Positions 1 to 9,842 are shown, counted from the stretch's first letter. The stretch: DNA of 64,000 nucleotides from Symbiodinium natans (GCA_905221605.1 CAJNDS010002390.1:841113-905112); one strand, 5' to 3'. Notes: generated from the sequence alone by a model not told the origin. Numbers and translations are program-made.

Positions 1-60
1 CAGTAAGGCGCAGCCCCCCCCCCCCCCCCCCAAAAAAAAAAAAAAAAAAAACTTCCCGAG

Positions 61-117
61 GTGTTCGGGCTTAAGTTCAGCGTTGCCCACCTCCAGTCCG
101 CCAATGTCCTCTCTAGA
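61..117 (+). CDS. Candidate exon, unknown, upstream of channel
   Basis: Open in phase 0 after CCGAG at 56-60 and before a possible GC donor at 118. Reads VFGLKFSVAHLQSANVLSR. No family recognised. It is followed at 141 by a fold-back element inside the next intron. Confidence 0.35.
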
Positions 118-140
118 GCCATATGATTTACTTAGGTGCT

Positions 141-234
141 TACCCAAAGGCTCCTAAGTAGAGCCTTTTTGGGGTAGCATACGAAAATCCCCTGTAACTA
201 GCCCAAAAAGGAACTACATTGGAGCCTTTGGGTA
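141..234. repeat. Fold-back element, family F6
   Basis: Inverted arms TACCCAAAGGCTCC and GGAGCCTTTGGGTA around a GTAGCATAC.. AACTAGCCCAAAAAGG core. Related copies at 14243, 42143 and 44063. It lies inside an intron. Confidence 0.8.
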
Positions 235-596
235 GGAGGTATAGCAAGTTCCACGACGGGATTGTATAGGGGGCCCTAAACCCTAAACCCTAAACCCTAA
301 ACCCTATGGTCGGATGCTTGCCGCTTGTTCAAACTCCCCTGTCCAGAGCCTAAGCTCTGCGATTGGTATAAAATGCAAGATATAGCCCCAAGCCCTACTG
401 AGCTTTTGCATCTTGCACAGTCCACTCCTTTGATGAGCTCCCTTTCTCGCCATTCAAGTACTTGGCAGTCAATGGCTGCCGCAAGCTGCACTGGGGGGGG
501 GGACCTGTGGGTAGACCTGAGCCCAGGTCTGGATGCAGGGTTTAGGGTCTAGGGTCTAGGGTATAGGGTTGCCCCACGCGGCCTACTTGGCCTCAG

Positions 597-666
597 ACGC
601 GCAGTCTGACAAGCAGGCCATCCAGCGGCTTTCCCCCGCCATATCTGAGCACATGCGCAGTCGATG
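597..666 (+). CDS. Candidate exon, unknown
   Basis: After GCCTCAG and before GTGTTAG. Reads AQSDKQAIQRLSPAI then SEHMRSR, hydrophilic and helix-like. Flanked upstream by a degenerate TTTAGGG array. May belong to the N-terminal part of the channel gene or to an earlier gene; the phase to neighbours is not established. Confidence 0.4.
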
Positions 667-718
667 GTGTTAGCCCTCGTGTCCAGCGCAACCACCGCAA
701 GTGTTGAGTTTTTCGCAG

Positions 719-778
719 TCGGATGCCATGTTGAACGCGCTGACGGCGCATTACCTGCTCATCATCCTGCACCGATCG
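719..778 (+). CDS. Candidate exon, unknown
   Basis: After TTTTCGCAG. Reads SDAMLNALTAHYLLIILHRS. The end is uncertain: a GA donor at 779 keeps phase 0, but the frame stays open to about 808 with WRWWPQTS. Moderately hydrophobic in the middle. Confidence 0.38.
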
Positions 779-1047
779 GAAGCATGGAGATGGTGGCCGC
801 AGACTTCTGATCGCGAGAGAGAAGCTCTCTTTCGGGTACCACTCTCCGCAACAGAGTAACCCTTGGCTCCAAGACAGACCCTAGACCCTAAACCCTAAAC
901 ACCCTAAACCTTAAACCCCAAACCCCAAACCGCCAACCGCAAACCCCAAACCCTAAACCCCCAAACCCTAAACCATAAGCCCTAAACCCTAAACCCTAAA
1001 CCCTAAACCCCAAACCCCAAACCCTAAACCCCACACCCTAAATCTAG

Positions 1048-1116
1048 CCAAGGCCCCTGGCTTCGAGGCTCTTTCTGGCGGTGGCGAGGCGCGGAGACCC
1101 CAACAACAATTCACAT
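1048..1116 (+). CDS. Candidate exon, unknown
   Basis: After CTAG, before a GC donor. Reads KAPGFEALSGGGEARRPQQQ then FT. A CCCTAAA array ends a few bases upstream and a TTTAGGG array begins about 15 bases downstream. Confidence 0.35.
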
Positions 1117-1171
1117 GCTTTTGTGGTTTAGGGATTAGGGTTTCGGGTTTAGGGATTGTGGTTTAGGGTTT

Positions 1172-1227
1172 GGGGATGTTACTAGCAGCCCTTAATCGGG
1201 ATCATCTGCTAGTAGGGGAACATCCCA
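1172..1227. repeat. Fold-back element, family F1 (short copy)
   Basis: Arms GGGATGTT..ACTAGCAG and CTGCTAGTAGGGGAACATCCC around a short loop. A truncated copy of the family at 2692. Confidence 0.75.
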
Positions 1228-1459
1228 AGTTTAGGCTTCTGGGGGGGGGGGGGGTTTCTGCAATTTGGGCGGTAAGGGGTACCTTATTGGGGTTCTTCTC
1301 ATCAGGGAACCCTACTGTTTGGGGACTATTTTATGGGTGCCTCATTTTCACAAACCCCCGTTTTGGGCTTTGGTTCCGACGGGTCCAATAACTAACAAAG
1401 GAACTCCATTGGAGCTTTGGGTAGCCACTAGGGGGGAGTTTATTGTCAACAAGTGAAGT

Positions 1460-2005
1460 TTCTAGGGTCGTTGCATCTTTTTCGTCAAGTTTCATGACGT
1501 GGTCCACGCGCAGGTACCCTTGAAGCTAGTCGCCAAAGAGCGTTCCAAGGCTTCACGAAATGTTGTACTGTACACTCCCTTGGAATCACGCCAGGCCAGT
1601 CCACTTGTCTAGACCCCGAGTCAGAAGTTCCCCTGAAGGACTAATTATCCCCAGAGTGCGCATCCTGTACAATGATCGCATCCCTCCTCATCCACCTCGA
1701 ACTCTCCCGCCCGGTTTTCCGCCTGGCTTCTGAACCTCTAATTTGTAGCATGTTTCATAGTCGAAGACGCGCTTTAATGTTTTCGGTTTACGTACTTTCA
1801 TAGGAAAATCAAAGGTGACCCTAGACTTTTTGCCCCTATAACTAAACCCTAAACCCCAAACCGAACTAATTTGTTACTGGAGAAGTAAGAAGAGGCCCCC
1901 AGCCGTGGCTTGCTCGGGGCTTTGAGATGAGAAGAGTCGAGTCGTCGTACTTCCTTTCATCTTGTTTAGGGTTTATGGTCTAGGGTTTAGGGTTTAGGGT
2001 TTAGG
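1460..2005. other. Intron sequence without recognised exon
   Basis: Unique, moderately AT-rich sequence with scattered CCCTAAA at 1844-1860 and TTTAGGG at 1965-2006. No convincing open exon. A remnant of family F6 (ACTAACAAAGGAACTCCATTGG) ends near 1425. Confidence 0.5.
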
Positions 2006-2013
2006 GGCTGCAG

Positions 2014-2071
2014 TTTGCACGCGGGTACTTGCACAAGCGCCAACTGAGCCTGTTGACCTCTTGTCTTTGTC
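2014..2071 (+). CDS. Candidate exon, unknown
   Basis: Acceptor GGCTGCAG, donor GTAGAG. Reads FARGYLHKRQLSLLTSCLC, basic and helix-like, open in phase 0. The acceptor follows directly on a TTTAGGG array. Confidence 0.42.
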
Positions 2072-2424
2072 GTAGAGAGTTGAAGGGGTGACGCTTCCGG
2101 TTCTCGAGCCCGTAAGCCTCGAACCCGCAAGTATATCTTGAGCCCATGAGTTTAAAGCCTTACAGCCTGCCAGGCCCCCGCCCCTGTACTCTGATGATGA
2201 ACCAGCTAAATGTTTGCTACGGGTGTCGGTTTAGGATTGAGGGTGCGCAGGCGAGTATTGAATTTGATCTTATCTGAAATCCTATCAGGTGTTTTAAAGG
2301 AACTAGGAGAGCAACACACAACCCAAAACCCTACGCCTTCTTGACTTTAAACCTGGCCCTAAACCCTAAACCCTAAACCCTAGACCCCAAACCCTAAACC
2401 CTAAACTCCTAACCCTTCGGGCAG

Positions 2425-2464
2425 CGATCTGAAGTGTGGCAGGTCGAGCTGGTGGTGACTCTTG
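2425..2464 (+). CDS. Candidate exon, unknown
   Basis: Acceptor CGGGCAG, donor GCAAGC. Reads RSEVWQVELVVTL. CCCTAAA repeats precede and TTTAGGG repeats follow. Confidence 0.38.
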
Positions 2465-2691
2465 GCAAGCCTTGAGGGGTTTCGGCTTCCTGGCGCAGGG
2501 TTTAGGGTTTAGGGTTTAGGGTTTAAGGGTTTAGGGTTTGGGGTTTGGGGTTTAGGGTTTAGGGTTTATAGGGTTTAGGGTTTAGGGTTTAGGGTTCAAT
2601 TAGGGTTAAGACTGAACTTGCCCTCGGTGGCACGTGAACCTCAGCCGTTGACCTGTCTTACCATCAAGCGTGCGGTCTAAACCCGAAACTT

Positions 2692-2791
2692 GGGATGTTC
2701 CCCTTTAACAGCCTGACAGTCCTTAATAGGGATTCTAACAGGGGGTATTCCAATCCCCATTAAGGACTGTTAGTATACGGGGGAACATCCC
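2692..2791. repeat. Fold-back element, family F1
   Basis: Arms GGGATGTTCCCCTTTAACAG and CTGTTAGTATACGGGGGAAC(ATCCC), with inner arms AGTCCTTAATAGGGATT and AATCCCCATTAAGGACT. One of eight copies in the window. Confidence 0.9.
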
Positions 2792-2838
2792 AACCCGAAA
2801 CCCTAGTCCCCAAACTAAACCCTAGACCATCGATGCAG

Positions 2839-2877
2839 AGCTCTCCGTTGCTTCGTACATGGGTGTGCCTTCATATG
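2839..2877 (+). CDS. Candidate exon ending directly in a telomeric array
   Basis: Acceptor GATGCAG. Reads ELSVASYMGVPSY in the best frame. The intron begins GTTTAGGG at 2878, that is, with the telomeric repeat itself, which runs on for about 70 bases. Confidence 0.42.
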
Positions 2878-2948
2878 GTTTAGGGTTTAGGGTTTAGGGT
2901 TTAGGGTTTAGGGTTTAGGGTTTAGGGTTTAGGGTTTAGGGTTTAGGG
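2878..2948 (+). repeat. Telomeric array starting at a splice donor
   Basis: About ten TTTAGGG units in near-perfect tandem beginning at the exon boundary at 2877. Confidence 0.9.
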
Positions 2949-3161
2949 ATCGAAGGCATCTACCTGCATGTTAGCCGTCTGTCACACAGGGCATGAATGA
3001 GAACCAACCCAACCCCCCACACCAAAAAAGCGCGAAAGCGTGAGGCCTTCAGGAACCCCAAAACCTAAAAACCCTAAACCCTAGACCCTAGACCCTAAAC
3101 CCTAAACCCTAAACCCTAAACCCTAAACCCTAGACCCTAAACCCTAAACCCTAAACCCTAG

Positions 3162-3265
3162 GGCTGGGAGACTCGATGTTTCCAAGGATAAACACGGGCC
3201 TCGTCTTGGCTGACTACACGATCGGCTTGCCAGGGCCTTCAGGGGAGCCATCCGGAGATTTTCGA
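3162..3265 (+). CDS. Candidate exon, unknown
   Basis: The acceptor TAG is formed at the end of a CCCTAAA array (CCCTAG). Reads GDSMFPRINTGLVLADYTIG then LPGPSGEPSGDFR. The 3' limit is uncertain; a GC donor at 3266 is the outer bound. Confidence 0.4.
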
Positions 3266-3559
3266 GCCCTATGAGCCCTAAGCCCTAAACCCTGCGAGCC
3301 TCCTGAGTCCTAAACCCCCAACCCTAAACCCTAAACCCCAAACCCTAAACCCTAAACCCTAAAGACTCCGACAAGCCCTCAACCCTGAATCCTCATCCCC
3401 CGGTTCGTAGCGCCGTGGAGAGGCCTTGGAGTAATGCCTGCCGTGAGAGTAGGGCGCCTCGGGGTCTTAAGTCAGAAGTCCAAAAGCTAGAAGGGTTTAG
3501 GGTTCAGGGTTCAGGGTTTAGGGTTCAGGGTTTAGGGTTTAGGGTTTAGGGTTTAGGCT

Positions 3560-4375
3560 TGAGCACAGGCAGAACCCGCAACCCGGAATGTTTTTGTCTC
3601 TCAGGGTCCATAGACCTATACCGTACATGCTTGGGCCCTTAGGCTACTATCTGGGCACCCCTTTCAGGCCCGTTACATGCTATATAGGTACATGGACCCG
3701 TAGGGTGCCACTGGCGCGTTTCTGTGGATCTTAGACCAACGGCACCCACAGAACCACATTCTGGTGGAACGGTACTGAAAGCTTCATGTGTAGATATAAT
3801 CTAAGTAGGGTTATAAGAAACCCAAATATGGTTATCGCCATGTATAATTTTGCCTTAAGAACCCTGAACCTACTTTGTTGTAGGTCCTTATTCTAAAACT
3901 TAGAACCCCACTGATAACTTCCCATGAACCTCCAAGTGAGCCCTCCTCAAGGTTTGATTGTCAGGGCACCTGGACTGCTTCGGGGTTTTATGCATAGGGT
4001 TTAGGGTTTAGGGTTTACAGGGTTTAGGTTTTAGGGTTTAGGGTTTAGGGTTTAGGGTTTAGGGTCACAGTATATCCTTGAATCCCTCTTCCGACCTTAA
4101 CGGTTCTGAGCCCGCCTTTGCCGCTTCTGAGCTGTATTAAGGCAAAGAGAAGCTGCTGCCACAAAAAGCCCTCAGCACCCAAGTGGACCAAACCCTGCTG
4201 AATCGACCATAGGGACCCTCTAGGCGGTCCCTTAAGAAGCGCCCAACCTACATGTTTTCGGGCTATTATCATATAGCCCCTTATAGGATGTTTAGGTAAC
4301 CTACAAAAGCAAAGTAGGGTTTGGGGGTTTAGGGTTTAGGGTTTAGGGTTTAGGGGGTTTAGGGCTTCTTAAAAG
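3560..4375. other. Intron with fold-back remnants
   Basis: Holds an inverted pair around 3603-3705 (GGGTCCATAGACC.. and GGTACATGGACCC, family F8). It also holds a partial F3/F10 element (3840-3940, ending CCCATGAACCTCCAAGT) and TTTAGGG arrays at 3995-4065 and 4317-4365. No exon recognised. Confidence 0.6.
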
Positions 4376-4378
4376 AAG

Positions 4379-4488
4379 CCTTGCATGCAGCCCTTTGCGG
4401 GGCCCACATCCATGGACAAGCTGGGCCCAACGGCGCCGGTGACGGAGGGCGCGGCCGCGCAGTCAGAAGAGGAGACCATTGCTACAGG
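4379..4488 (+). CDS. Candidate exon, acidic linker
   Basis: Reads MQPFAGPTSMDKLGPTAPV then TEGAAAQSEEETIA, with high GC at third positions and a clearly coding feel. The acceptor may be AGAAG (as given) or CATGCAG at 4390. The donor is GA at 4489. Low-complexity acidic and Ala-rich, as expected of a cytoplasmic N-terminal region. Confidence 0.5.
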
Positions 4489-4863
4489 GATTGCAGGGCT
4501 TAGGGTTTAGGGTTTAGGGTTCAGGGCTTGGAGTCTAGGGCTTAGGGTTCAGAATCCCTATATGCGTAGAAGCTCCTGTCAAAGATTGGTTTAAGTATTA
4601 AGCGGCGCACAATCGGGGGCTCACTTTCACTTTTGTTGCGTCTTTGCCTGCCACTTTGATTTGTTCAGGCCCGATGCTGCCTGAAGGTGATTTTTGTTTT
4701 TGTTGCGGGGCTCCGTTTTGGGCCTCCTACCACAGCGTCCTACCCTAAGCGCCCCTATAACCCTAAGGGTCCATGTGCCTACACAGCATACACTTGGGCC
4801 TTAACGGTGTTCCCACAGAGTCCCAGGTATATAAGGCACAATTATACATATACATATAGATAT

Positions 4864-5214
4864 ATACACATAATCCGAGCATCTGTTTAATTGGGGGGGT
4901 CCCCCCCCCCCCCCCCCCCACCGCAATAAGGAAGGCAGGGTTCCGCAATAATTGGACCATGGCCCTGCATTGATTCTCCATTAAAAAAACAATAGGCTGC
5001 AGATCCCTGAGGTGCTGTAGCTTCGCATCTCCGCAAGCAAAACAAGAAGCCTGCCGACAGATGTTTGAACCCCCCAAAATAATTTCTTTAAATGTGGTGG
5101 GTTTGCCCCATACGAAATCCACCCTAATGGAAGGTAGTCTTCCGGCGGGCTTCCGGCCGAAAAAAATTCTTTAAATATGGGGGTATTAATTAAACAGATG
5201 CTCGGATTATACAT
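4864..5214. repeat. Long inverted repeat
   Basis: Arms ATAATCCGAGCATCTGTTTA (near 4868-4890) and TAAACAGATGCTCGGATTAT (near 5190-5210) flank about 300 bases that include a C-run and a second imperfect pair (AATTTCTTTAAATGTG / AATTCTTTAAATATG). Fold-back transposon-like; no protein. Confidence 0.75.
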
Positions 5215-5314
5215 ATATGATATGGTGACTGGGCTACCAAGATTCCCTGAGCCCCAAACCCGAAAGCCAAAACCCCCAACCCTAAGCCCCATAAACTCCC
5301 TTTTGCCCGTGCGA

Positions 5315-5422
5315 CTACTATTTGCTTAAGAACCCTCCAAAAAACAAAACACATTCTTCCTTATAAGCGTAATATAGGGACTTTTATTTTTGATTCTTTT
5401 GGGGTTCTTAAGCAAATAATAG
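5315..5422. repeat. Fold-back element ending at a 3' splice site
   Basis: Arms CTACTATTTGCTTAAGAACC and GGTTCTTAAGCAAATAATAG (one mismatch). The last two bases, AG, are the acceptor of the exon at 5423, as in intron-generating (introner) elements whose terminal repeats carry the splice site. Confidence 0.75.
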
Positions 5423-5494
5423 ACGAGGAGCCTCCCGAGAGCGTCATCCAACCGGGCAAGGCTTTGAAACCTGGCAGGAGCCCCAGATCACGGC
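5423..5494 (+). CDS. Candidate exon, polar linker
   Basis: The acceptor is the final TAG of a fold-back element (5315-5422). Reads EEPPESVIQPGKALKPGRSP then RSRR, donor GTCCAG. Phase 1 in and out, compatible with the exon at 7272. Confidence 0.5.
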
Positions 5495-5536
5495 GTCCAG
5501 GGCTTCCGGTTTATAGAGTCTAGGGCTTGGGGCTCT

Positions 5537-5655
5537 CACACACACAGATAGATAGGTAGGTAGATAGATAGATATAGATATGGATATAGATATAGATATC
5601 GACATAGACATAGACATAGATATAGATATAGATATAGGTACATATATATACACAT
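5537..5655. repeat. GATA/TAGA microsatellite
   Basis: Degenerate GATATA/GATAGA tandem inside an intron. Open frames across it on the minus strand are artefacts. Confidence 0.9.
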
Positions 5656-5760
5656 GATACTTAGGAGTCTAGGGATTAGGGGGGAAGGCCTCTCGCTTGC
5701 GTCGCTATTTCGACGCACCCACATCCAACTCGGTGTTTGTTCAAGGGCTTCGGGTTTCAG

Positions 5761-5904
5761 GGCGCCTCCTCCAACTTTCGGCACCCGAAGATGAAGAGTC
5801 AAGTCAAGCAACGACGTTCACACAATTTGCCATTTCACATGCCAGGGGTTCGCCCGAAGAGCCTAATTGAATTCTGCAGAAACTTCCAGAAGACTTTTCA
5901 ACAG
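5761..5904 (+). CDS. Candidate exon, basic
   Basis: 48 codons in phase 0 between TTTCAG and GTCCCTAAACCC. Reads GASSNFRHPKMKSQVKQR, RSHNLPFHMPGVRPKSL and IEFCRNFQKTFQQ. Third-position GC is lower than in other exons, so it may be an exon of an inserted element or a chance frame. The donor leads straight into CCCTAAA repeats. Confidence 0.35.
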
Positions 5905-6307
5905 GTCCCTAAACCCTAAACCCTAAACCCGAATTAAACCCTAAGCCCTTAACCCCAGAATCCCTGCGGCGAACACCTGCCACCGTTCATGGGGCCTTCG
6001 GCTCCCGAACCCCCCCCCCCCCCCCCCCATGCGGCTCAGATAGCTCAAGTTATATACGCTACGTACTATGGCTTGGTAGCGCAGCGAGGTGCCCTCTTGC
6101 GATTTTTGGGGTTCAAGGCTACCTCCCTCCGATAGTAACCAACCACCCAAGAAAGGTACCCTTGTCCTGGGTAGGATACGGGGGACCCTTAAAAGGGACC
6201 CCTTCTGAACCCTCTTGTGGCTCTCTTAAACAGGGACTTCTTCAGAGGGTCTATGTCCCCAAAAACCCCCCCAAAACCTATCCCCAACCTTGTTATGGGC
6301 TGCCGAG

Positions 6308-6327
6308 ATAGTGTACCTGGAGAAGCC
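6308..6327 (+). CDS. Possible micro-exon
   Basis: Only 20 nt (IVYLEKP) between CCGAG and GTGATCC. Too short to judge; listed because the surroundings are otherwise repeat. Confidence 0.18.
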
Positions 6328-6726
6328 GTGATCCCCTGAAACAAGGGAAAGAGTCCCTTGATTAGTTGTACATCGACCCTTAGGGTTTAGGGCTTAGGGT
6401 TTAGGGTTTAGGGTCTAGGGTTCTTTCTTAGAAGAGAGTACGCACGCAAGATAAGTGTATGTAGACCCCAAAAAAAACCCAAAATCCTTGACTCGGAAGA
6501 GGTGTGCAACCCAAATCCTTACCGATCGGTCCCCCCAAAAAATGGCTTACCAATGTATTTCGGGAGGAACTCATCCTGCGTCCTGCACTTTCCCAGGCTT
6601 GCTTGAAGGTTCGTGGGTAGTTGGAGGCAGGGATATTGGTACACCAGTCACGGTTTTCACCAGTTTCACCCAACCCCTGCGGAAATCTGGCGGTTCATTT
6701 TGGTAGTTCTCGCCTGAGGATCCTTG

Positions 6727-6832
6727 GACCCAGAGTAGGCCCTTATTCCCTGTTTTTTAAAGGGGGGTTTAGCCTGAGAAGCCCTTGTCCACCAAGCAGG
6801 GTACCCTGCTGTTCTCGGGTTACTCTTGGGTC
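6727..6832. repeat. Fold-back element, family F5
   Basis: Ends GACCCAGAGTAGGCCCTTATT and the diverged inverse ..TTACTCTTGGGTC. Related copies at 9722, 44668, 48752, 50564, 52228 and 57419. Confidence 0.75.
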
Positions 6833-7271
6833 TAAACCCTAAACCCTAAACCCTAAACCCTAAACCCTAAACTCTTGGGTCTAGGATCTGATGAGCAATC
6901 TCCACCTGGGCTCCTGCCCCCCCTAATTGCTTTGCCTCTCGTTTGGGGGGCATACCCTGCTTGTGGCCGGTTTAGGGTTTAGGGTTTAGGGTTTAGGGTT
7001 TAGGGTTTAGGGTTTAGCGTTTGGGGTTTAGGTTTGATCTACAATAATGAGCCCCTAAGCCCCTAAACGCGAACCCCCTAAACCCCTCAAGCCCTGGTGT
7101 AGTTAGTAGCTGAGACTTGAAAGGTTTCAGAACCCTGAAAAGAAGGTAAGAGACCACATTAAGGGCCCATGAAACTACCCCTAAGCCCTAAGCCCTAAAC
7201 CCTACGACATAAGACTACCCTTAGAGTCACGGAGTATCAGTCTTGGCTTTCGCGGGTGGGCGCGGAGTGAG

Positions 7272-7309
7272 GTGAGCTGCTGCTGCAGCCGCCACCGGAG
7301 CCTGTGGAG
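7272..7309 (+). CDS. Candidate exon, Pro/Gln-rich
   Basis: After AGTGAG, donor GCAAGG. Reads ELLLQPPPEPVE. It leaves phase 0, which fits the exon at 8487. A TTTAGGG array starts 7 bases into the intron. Confidence 0.42.
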
Positions 7310-8010
7310 GCAAGGGTTTAGGGTTTAGGGTTTGGGGTTTAGGGTTTAGGGGTTAGGGTCTAGGGTCTAGGGTTTAGGGTTTAGGGTTTGGGGTTAGCGT
7401 TTAGGGTTTAGGGTTCAGGGTTTAGGGTTTAGGACGCCCAGTTTTGGGTTTGGGTTAGGTTTTAGGGGCCCCCGAAGTCCTAGGTGAGACTTATGTAGGG
7501 TGTAGGGTTTGGGGCAAAGGACTTCAAAATCCACTCGGAATCGTTTCAAGGGGGGAATGTTCAAGACGTCTTAGCTTAAACTCCCGAGACCCCAAAGAAG
7601 GCAGATCTCCACGAACTGGTTTGGAGGCTTTGTTTGGAGTAGAGCTTCGGATGCGGGGTGTTGCGTGCAAGCCACCATTGAACAACCCGCGTAACAGAAT
7701 TGCTGTGTAGCTTCGCACCCTTTTAGGCTGGGATTTAGGTTGTCTCTGTGTGTGTGTGTTCGGGGATGTCACTTCCCAATCATAGGTTTGACTCGCGACG
7801 GAAGAAGTATGGAGTGATGGACATACTATGCGATGTCAGCTGAGTTGTTTTTTTGTTCTGGGATTTTGCCTATCGGATAGTTTCGTTGACCGGGGCCCTG
7901 TCAACCTGAAATGAACATTGTCTTAGGGTTTAGGGTTTAGGGTGTAGGGTTTAGTCGCCCAAGTGGCAGCGAAGTTTTCGTCCTAGCTGCTGTTGATGGG
8001 TCCCTTGCAG
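7310..8010. other. Intron sequence
   Basis: TTTAGGG-type array at 7313-7440, then unique sequence to 7920 with a short GT microsatellite near 7745 and a small array at 7922-7955. Nothing coding recognised. Confidence 0.5.
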
Positions 8011-8040
8011 GAAGCTTACGCAGGGACAAAGACCTGACGG
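8011..8040 (+). CDS. Possible short exon
   Basis: 30 nt between CCCTTGCAG and GTAGGG, reading KLTQGQRPDG. Good splice motifs but no phase agreement with its neighbours. Confidence 0.25.
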
Positions 8041-8486
8041 GTAGGGCATATACCTGAAGGCTCTGATGTATGGTTTCTGGACTACCAAGGCATGTCGAAA
8101 ATGCAGTATTGTACACGTGCAGTTTAGGTAGTGCAGTTTACGTTGTCGTACCTCCTAAAACCCAAGCCCCGAACCCTAAACCCAGATGAAGAATTGAACC
8201 CTAAACCAATGACGCCTGCTAGAGCAGACATACCATTTCCTTTGGGATTTTGGGGAATGATTTTGAGTTTTTGGGTGCTGTAAGGGTTCCAAGATCAGAA
8301 TAGTTCCAGGGTACTCACAATACAGCTTCTTTCCGGGTAGGATCCTGCTCTCGTGCCGCGTAGGTTTTCTTTGGGTGATTTTTCTGAAAGTTAGCAGTTT
8401 AGCTTTGAGGGTGTGTGTAGGGTTGTTTCAGAAGGGTAAAGGGTGTAGGGCTTAGAGTTTACAGTTCAGGGTCTCGCGAACCCAAG

Positions 8487-8561
8487 GAGTCGGCAATGCC
8501 GAAGGCTGACCACACTGATTCCACCAGCCACTTGGGCGCTCTGCTGGAGAAGCATCATCAG
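8487..8561 (+). CDS. Candidate channel N-terminal exon
   Basis: 25 codons in phase 0, acceptor CCCAAG, donor GCTTGCC. Reads ESAMPKADHTDSTSHLGA then LLEKHHQ. The amphipathic HLxxLLEKHHQ resembles the short helices found ahead of the membrane region in dinoflagellate channels. This comparison is from memory and not tested. It joins in phase with 10115. Confidence 0.55.
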
Positions 8562-8695
8562 GCTTGCCAGGGTTTAGGGTTTAGGGTTTAGGGTCCGGGA
8601 TGGACCCAGACTCATGTAAGGGTTACATTCTAGGCCCTTCCTATCTTGTCTTTGTTTTGGTTATTGGTGGCCCGGCGCTTTGTGGTTAGTATAAG

Positions 8696-8804
8696 TTGGG
8701 ATGCCTTATACTAGCAGTCTTTAATAGGGATTAGAGAAGGGGGCGGGGGTACCAGAATCACTATTCACTATGAAGGACTGTTCGTATAAGGGGGAACATC
8801 CCAA
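8696..8804. repeat. Fold-back element, family F1
   Basis: Arms TTGGGATG..CTTATACTAGCAG and CTGTTCGTATAAGGGGGAAC(ATCCCAA), inner pair AGTCTTTAATAGGGATT / CTATGAAGGACT. Confidence 0.88.
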
Positions 8805-8943
8805 GCTAGTATAAGCAATCAGAAGGACAGGTCCCCCCCCCCCCTCCCCTCGCCCCGCCCCCAAACCCCCCTCATCGAGGAACAGCAGTTCAGGCCCAGG
8901 TAGTGGAGGCTGCCTGGCCTAAACTCCCGAAATTCAATCCCCC

Positions 8944-9030
8944 TGATACTAACTAGCAGTCCTTAATAGGGATTCTAGTACCCCCGATTATCATCCCTAT
9001 TGAGGACTGTTAGCGTAAGGGTCCCAACCC
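8944..9030. repeat. Fold-back element, family F1
   Basis: Inner arms CAGTCCTTAATAGGGAT and ATCCCTATTGAGGACTG are intact; outer arms have decayed. Only 140 bases from the copy at 8696. Confidence 0.85.
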
Positions 9031-9167
9031 AAGCCCGTCCGGGTCTCTTACGACTACAGTACCCGTAGTTACGATACCCCCTTCGCTGGGGTGCGTTGTT
9101 TACCTGTGTTCGTGAAGGTCCCCATGGAAAGATGCAACTTAGAAAGGGCGGAACCTCAAAACTCAAA

Positions 9168-9245
9168 CCCTAAACCCTAAACCCTAAACCCTAAACCCTA
9201 AACCCTAAACCCTAAACCCTAAACCCTAAACCCTAAACCCTAAAC
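9168..9245 (-). repeat. Telomeric array CCCTAAA
   Basis: Eleven consecutive perfect CCCTAAA units. Confidence 0.95.
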
Positions 9246-9308
9246 AAAGTGAACCGCGGAAGGGCTTGGGCTTTTGGGCTGGGTGGGAGTTTCGTGCTTG
9301 CCCGGCAG

Positions 9309-9338
9309 CAGGTTTTTCACCAAACTCTTCGGTGACAG
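9309..9338 (+). CDS. Possible short exon ending in a telomeric donor
   Basis: After CCCGGCAG. Reads RFFTKLFGD. The donor is GTTTAGGG, the telomeric heptamer itself. Phase to neighbours not established. Confidence 0.3.
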
Positions 9339-9721
9339 GTTTAGGGTTTGGGGTTTAGGGTTTAAGGTTAGGTGGCCAAGGCTTGAGGCTTTTTCTTTTT
9401 GTTCTTTTTTTGGGGGAGGTGGGGGTGGCAGGGATTTCAGCCTCTGGCTAATCCCTAAGTCCTAGACCCTGAACATCCCACTCCCTGACCTGCTGTTTTC
9501 GCTGAGCTCAGGTTTTTTTTATGGGGGTTGGGGGTTTCGGGTTTAGGGTTTGGGGCTTTGGAAGCTATGGAAGGCTTGGGTTTTTGGGGTTTAGGGTTTA
9601 GTGTTTACGGGTTAGGGGTTAGGGTTTAGGTTTAGGGTTTAGGGTTTAGGGTTTAGGGTTTAGGGTTTAGGGTTTAGGGTTTAGGGTTTAGGGCTCTTAG
9701 CCAACGGGATCATATTTTAGG

Positions 9722-9822
9722 GCCCAGAGTAGGCCCTTATTCCCATTGCTTAGGGTTTAGGTTCCCTTATAAAGCCCCTTGAAACACACAAGCACACCCT
9801 TATTGTTCCTAGGCTTTCTTGT
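9722..9822. repeat. Fold-back element, family F5
   Basis: GGCCCAGAGTAGGCCCTTATT at the left end, CTTATTGTTCCTAGGCTTTC at the right. The loop reads TTAGGGTTTAGGTTCCC. Confidence 0.65.
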
Positions 9823-9842
9823 GTTTAGTATATTTCGCCCAG

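Larger units (their letters stand above)
5905..7271. other. Intron block, repeats and one F5 fold-back
   Basis: CCCTAAA at 5906-5945, a C-run at 6009-6028, degenerate fold-backs near 6160-6260, the F5 element at 6727, telomeric arrays at 6839-6872 and 6970-7030. No clear exon apart from the doubtful 6308 site. Confidence 0.6.

Noticed and set aside
5444-5811. Minus-strand Ser/Ile and Leu/Tyr frames
   Set aside because: They cross the GATA microsatellite.
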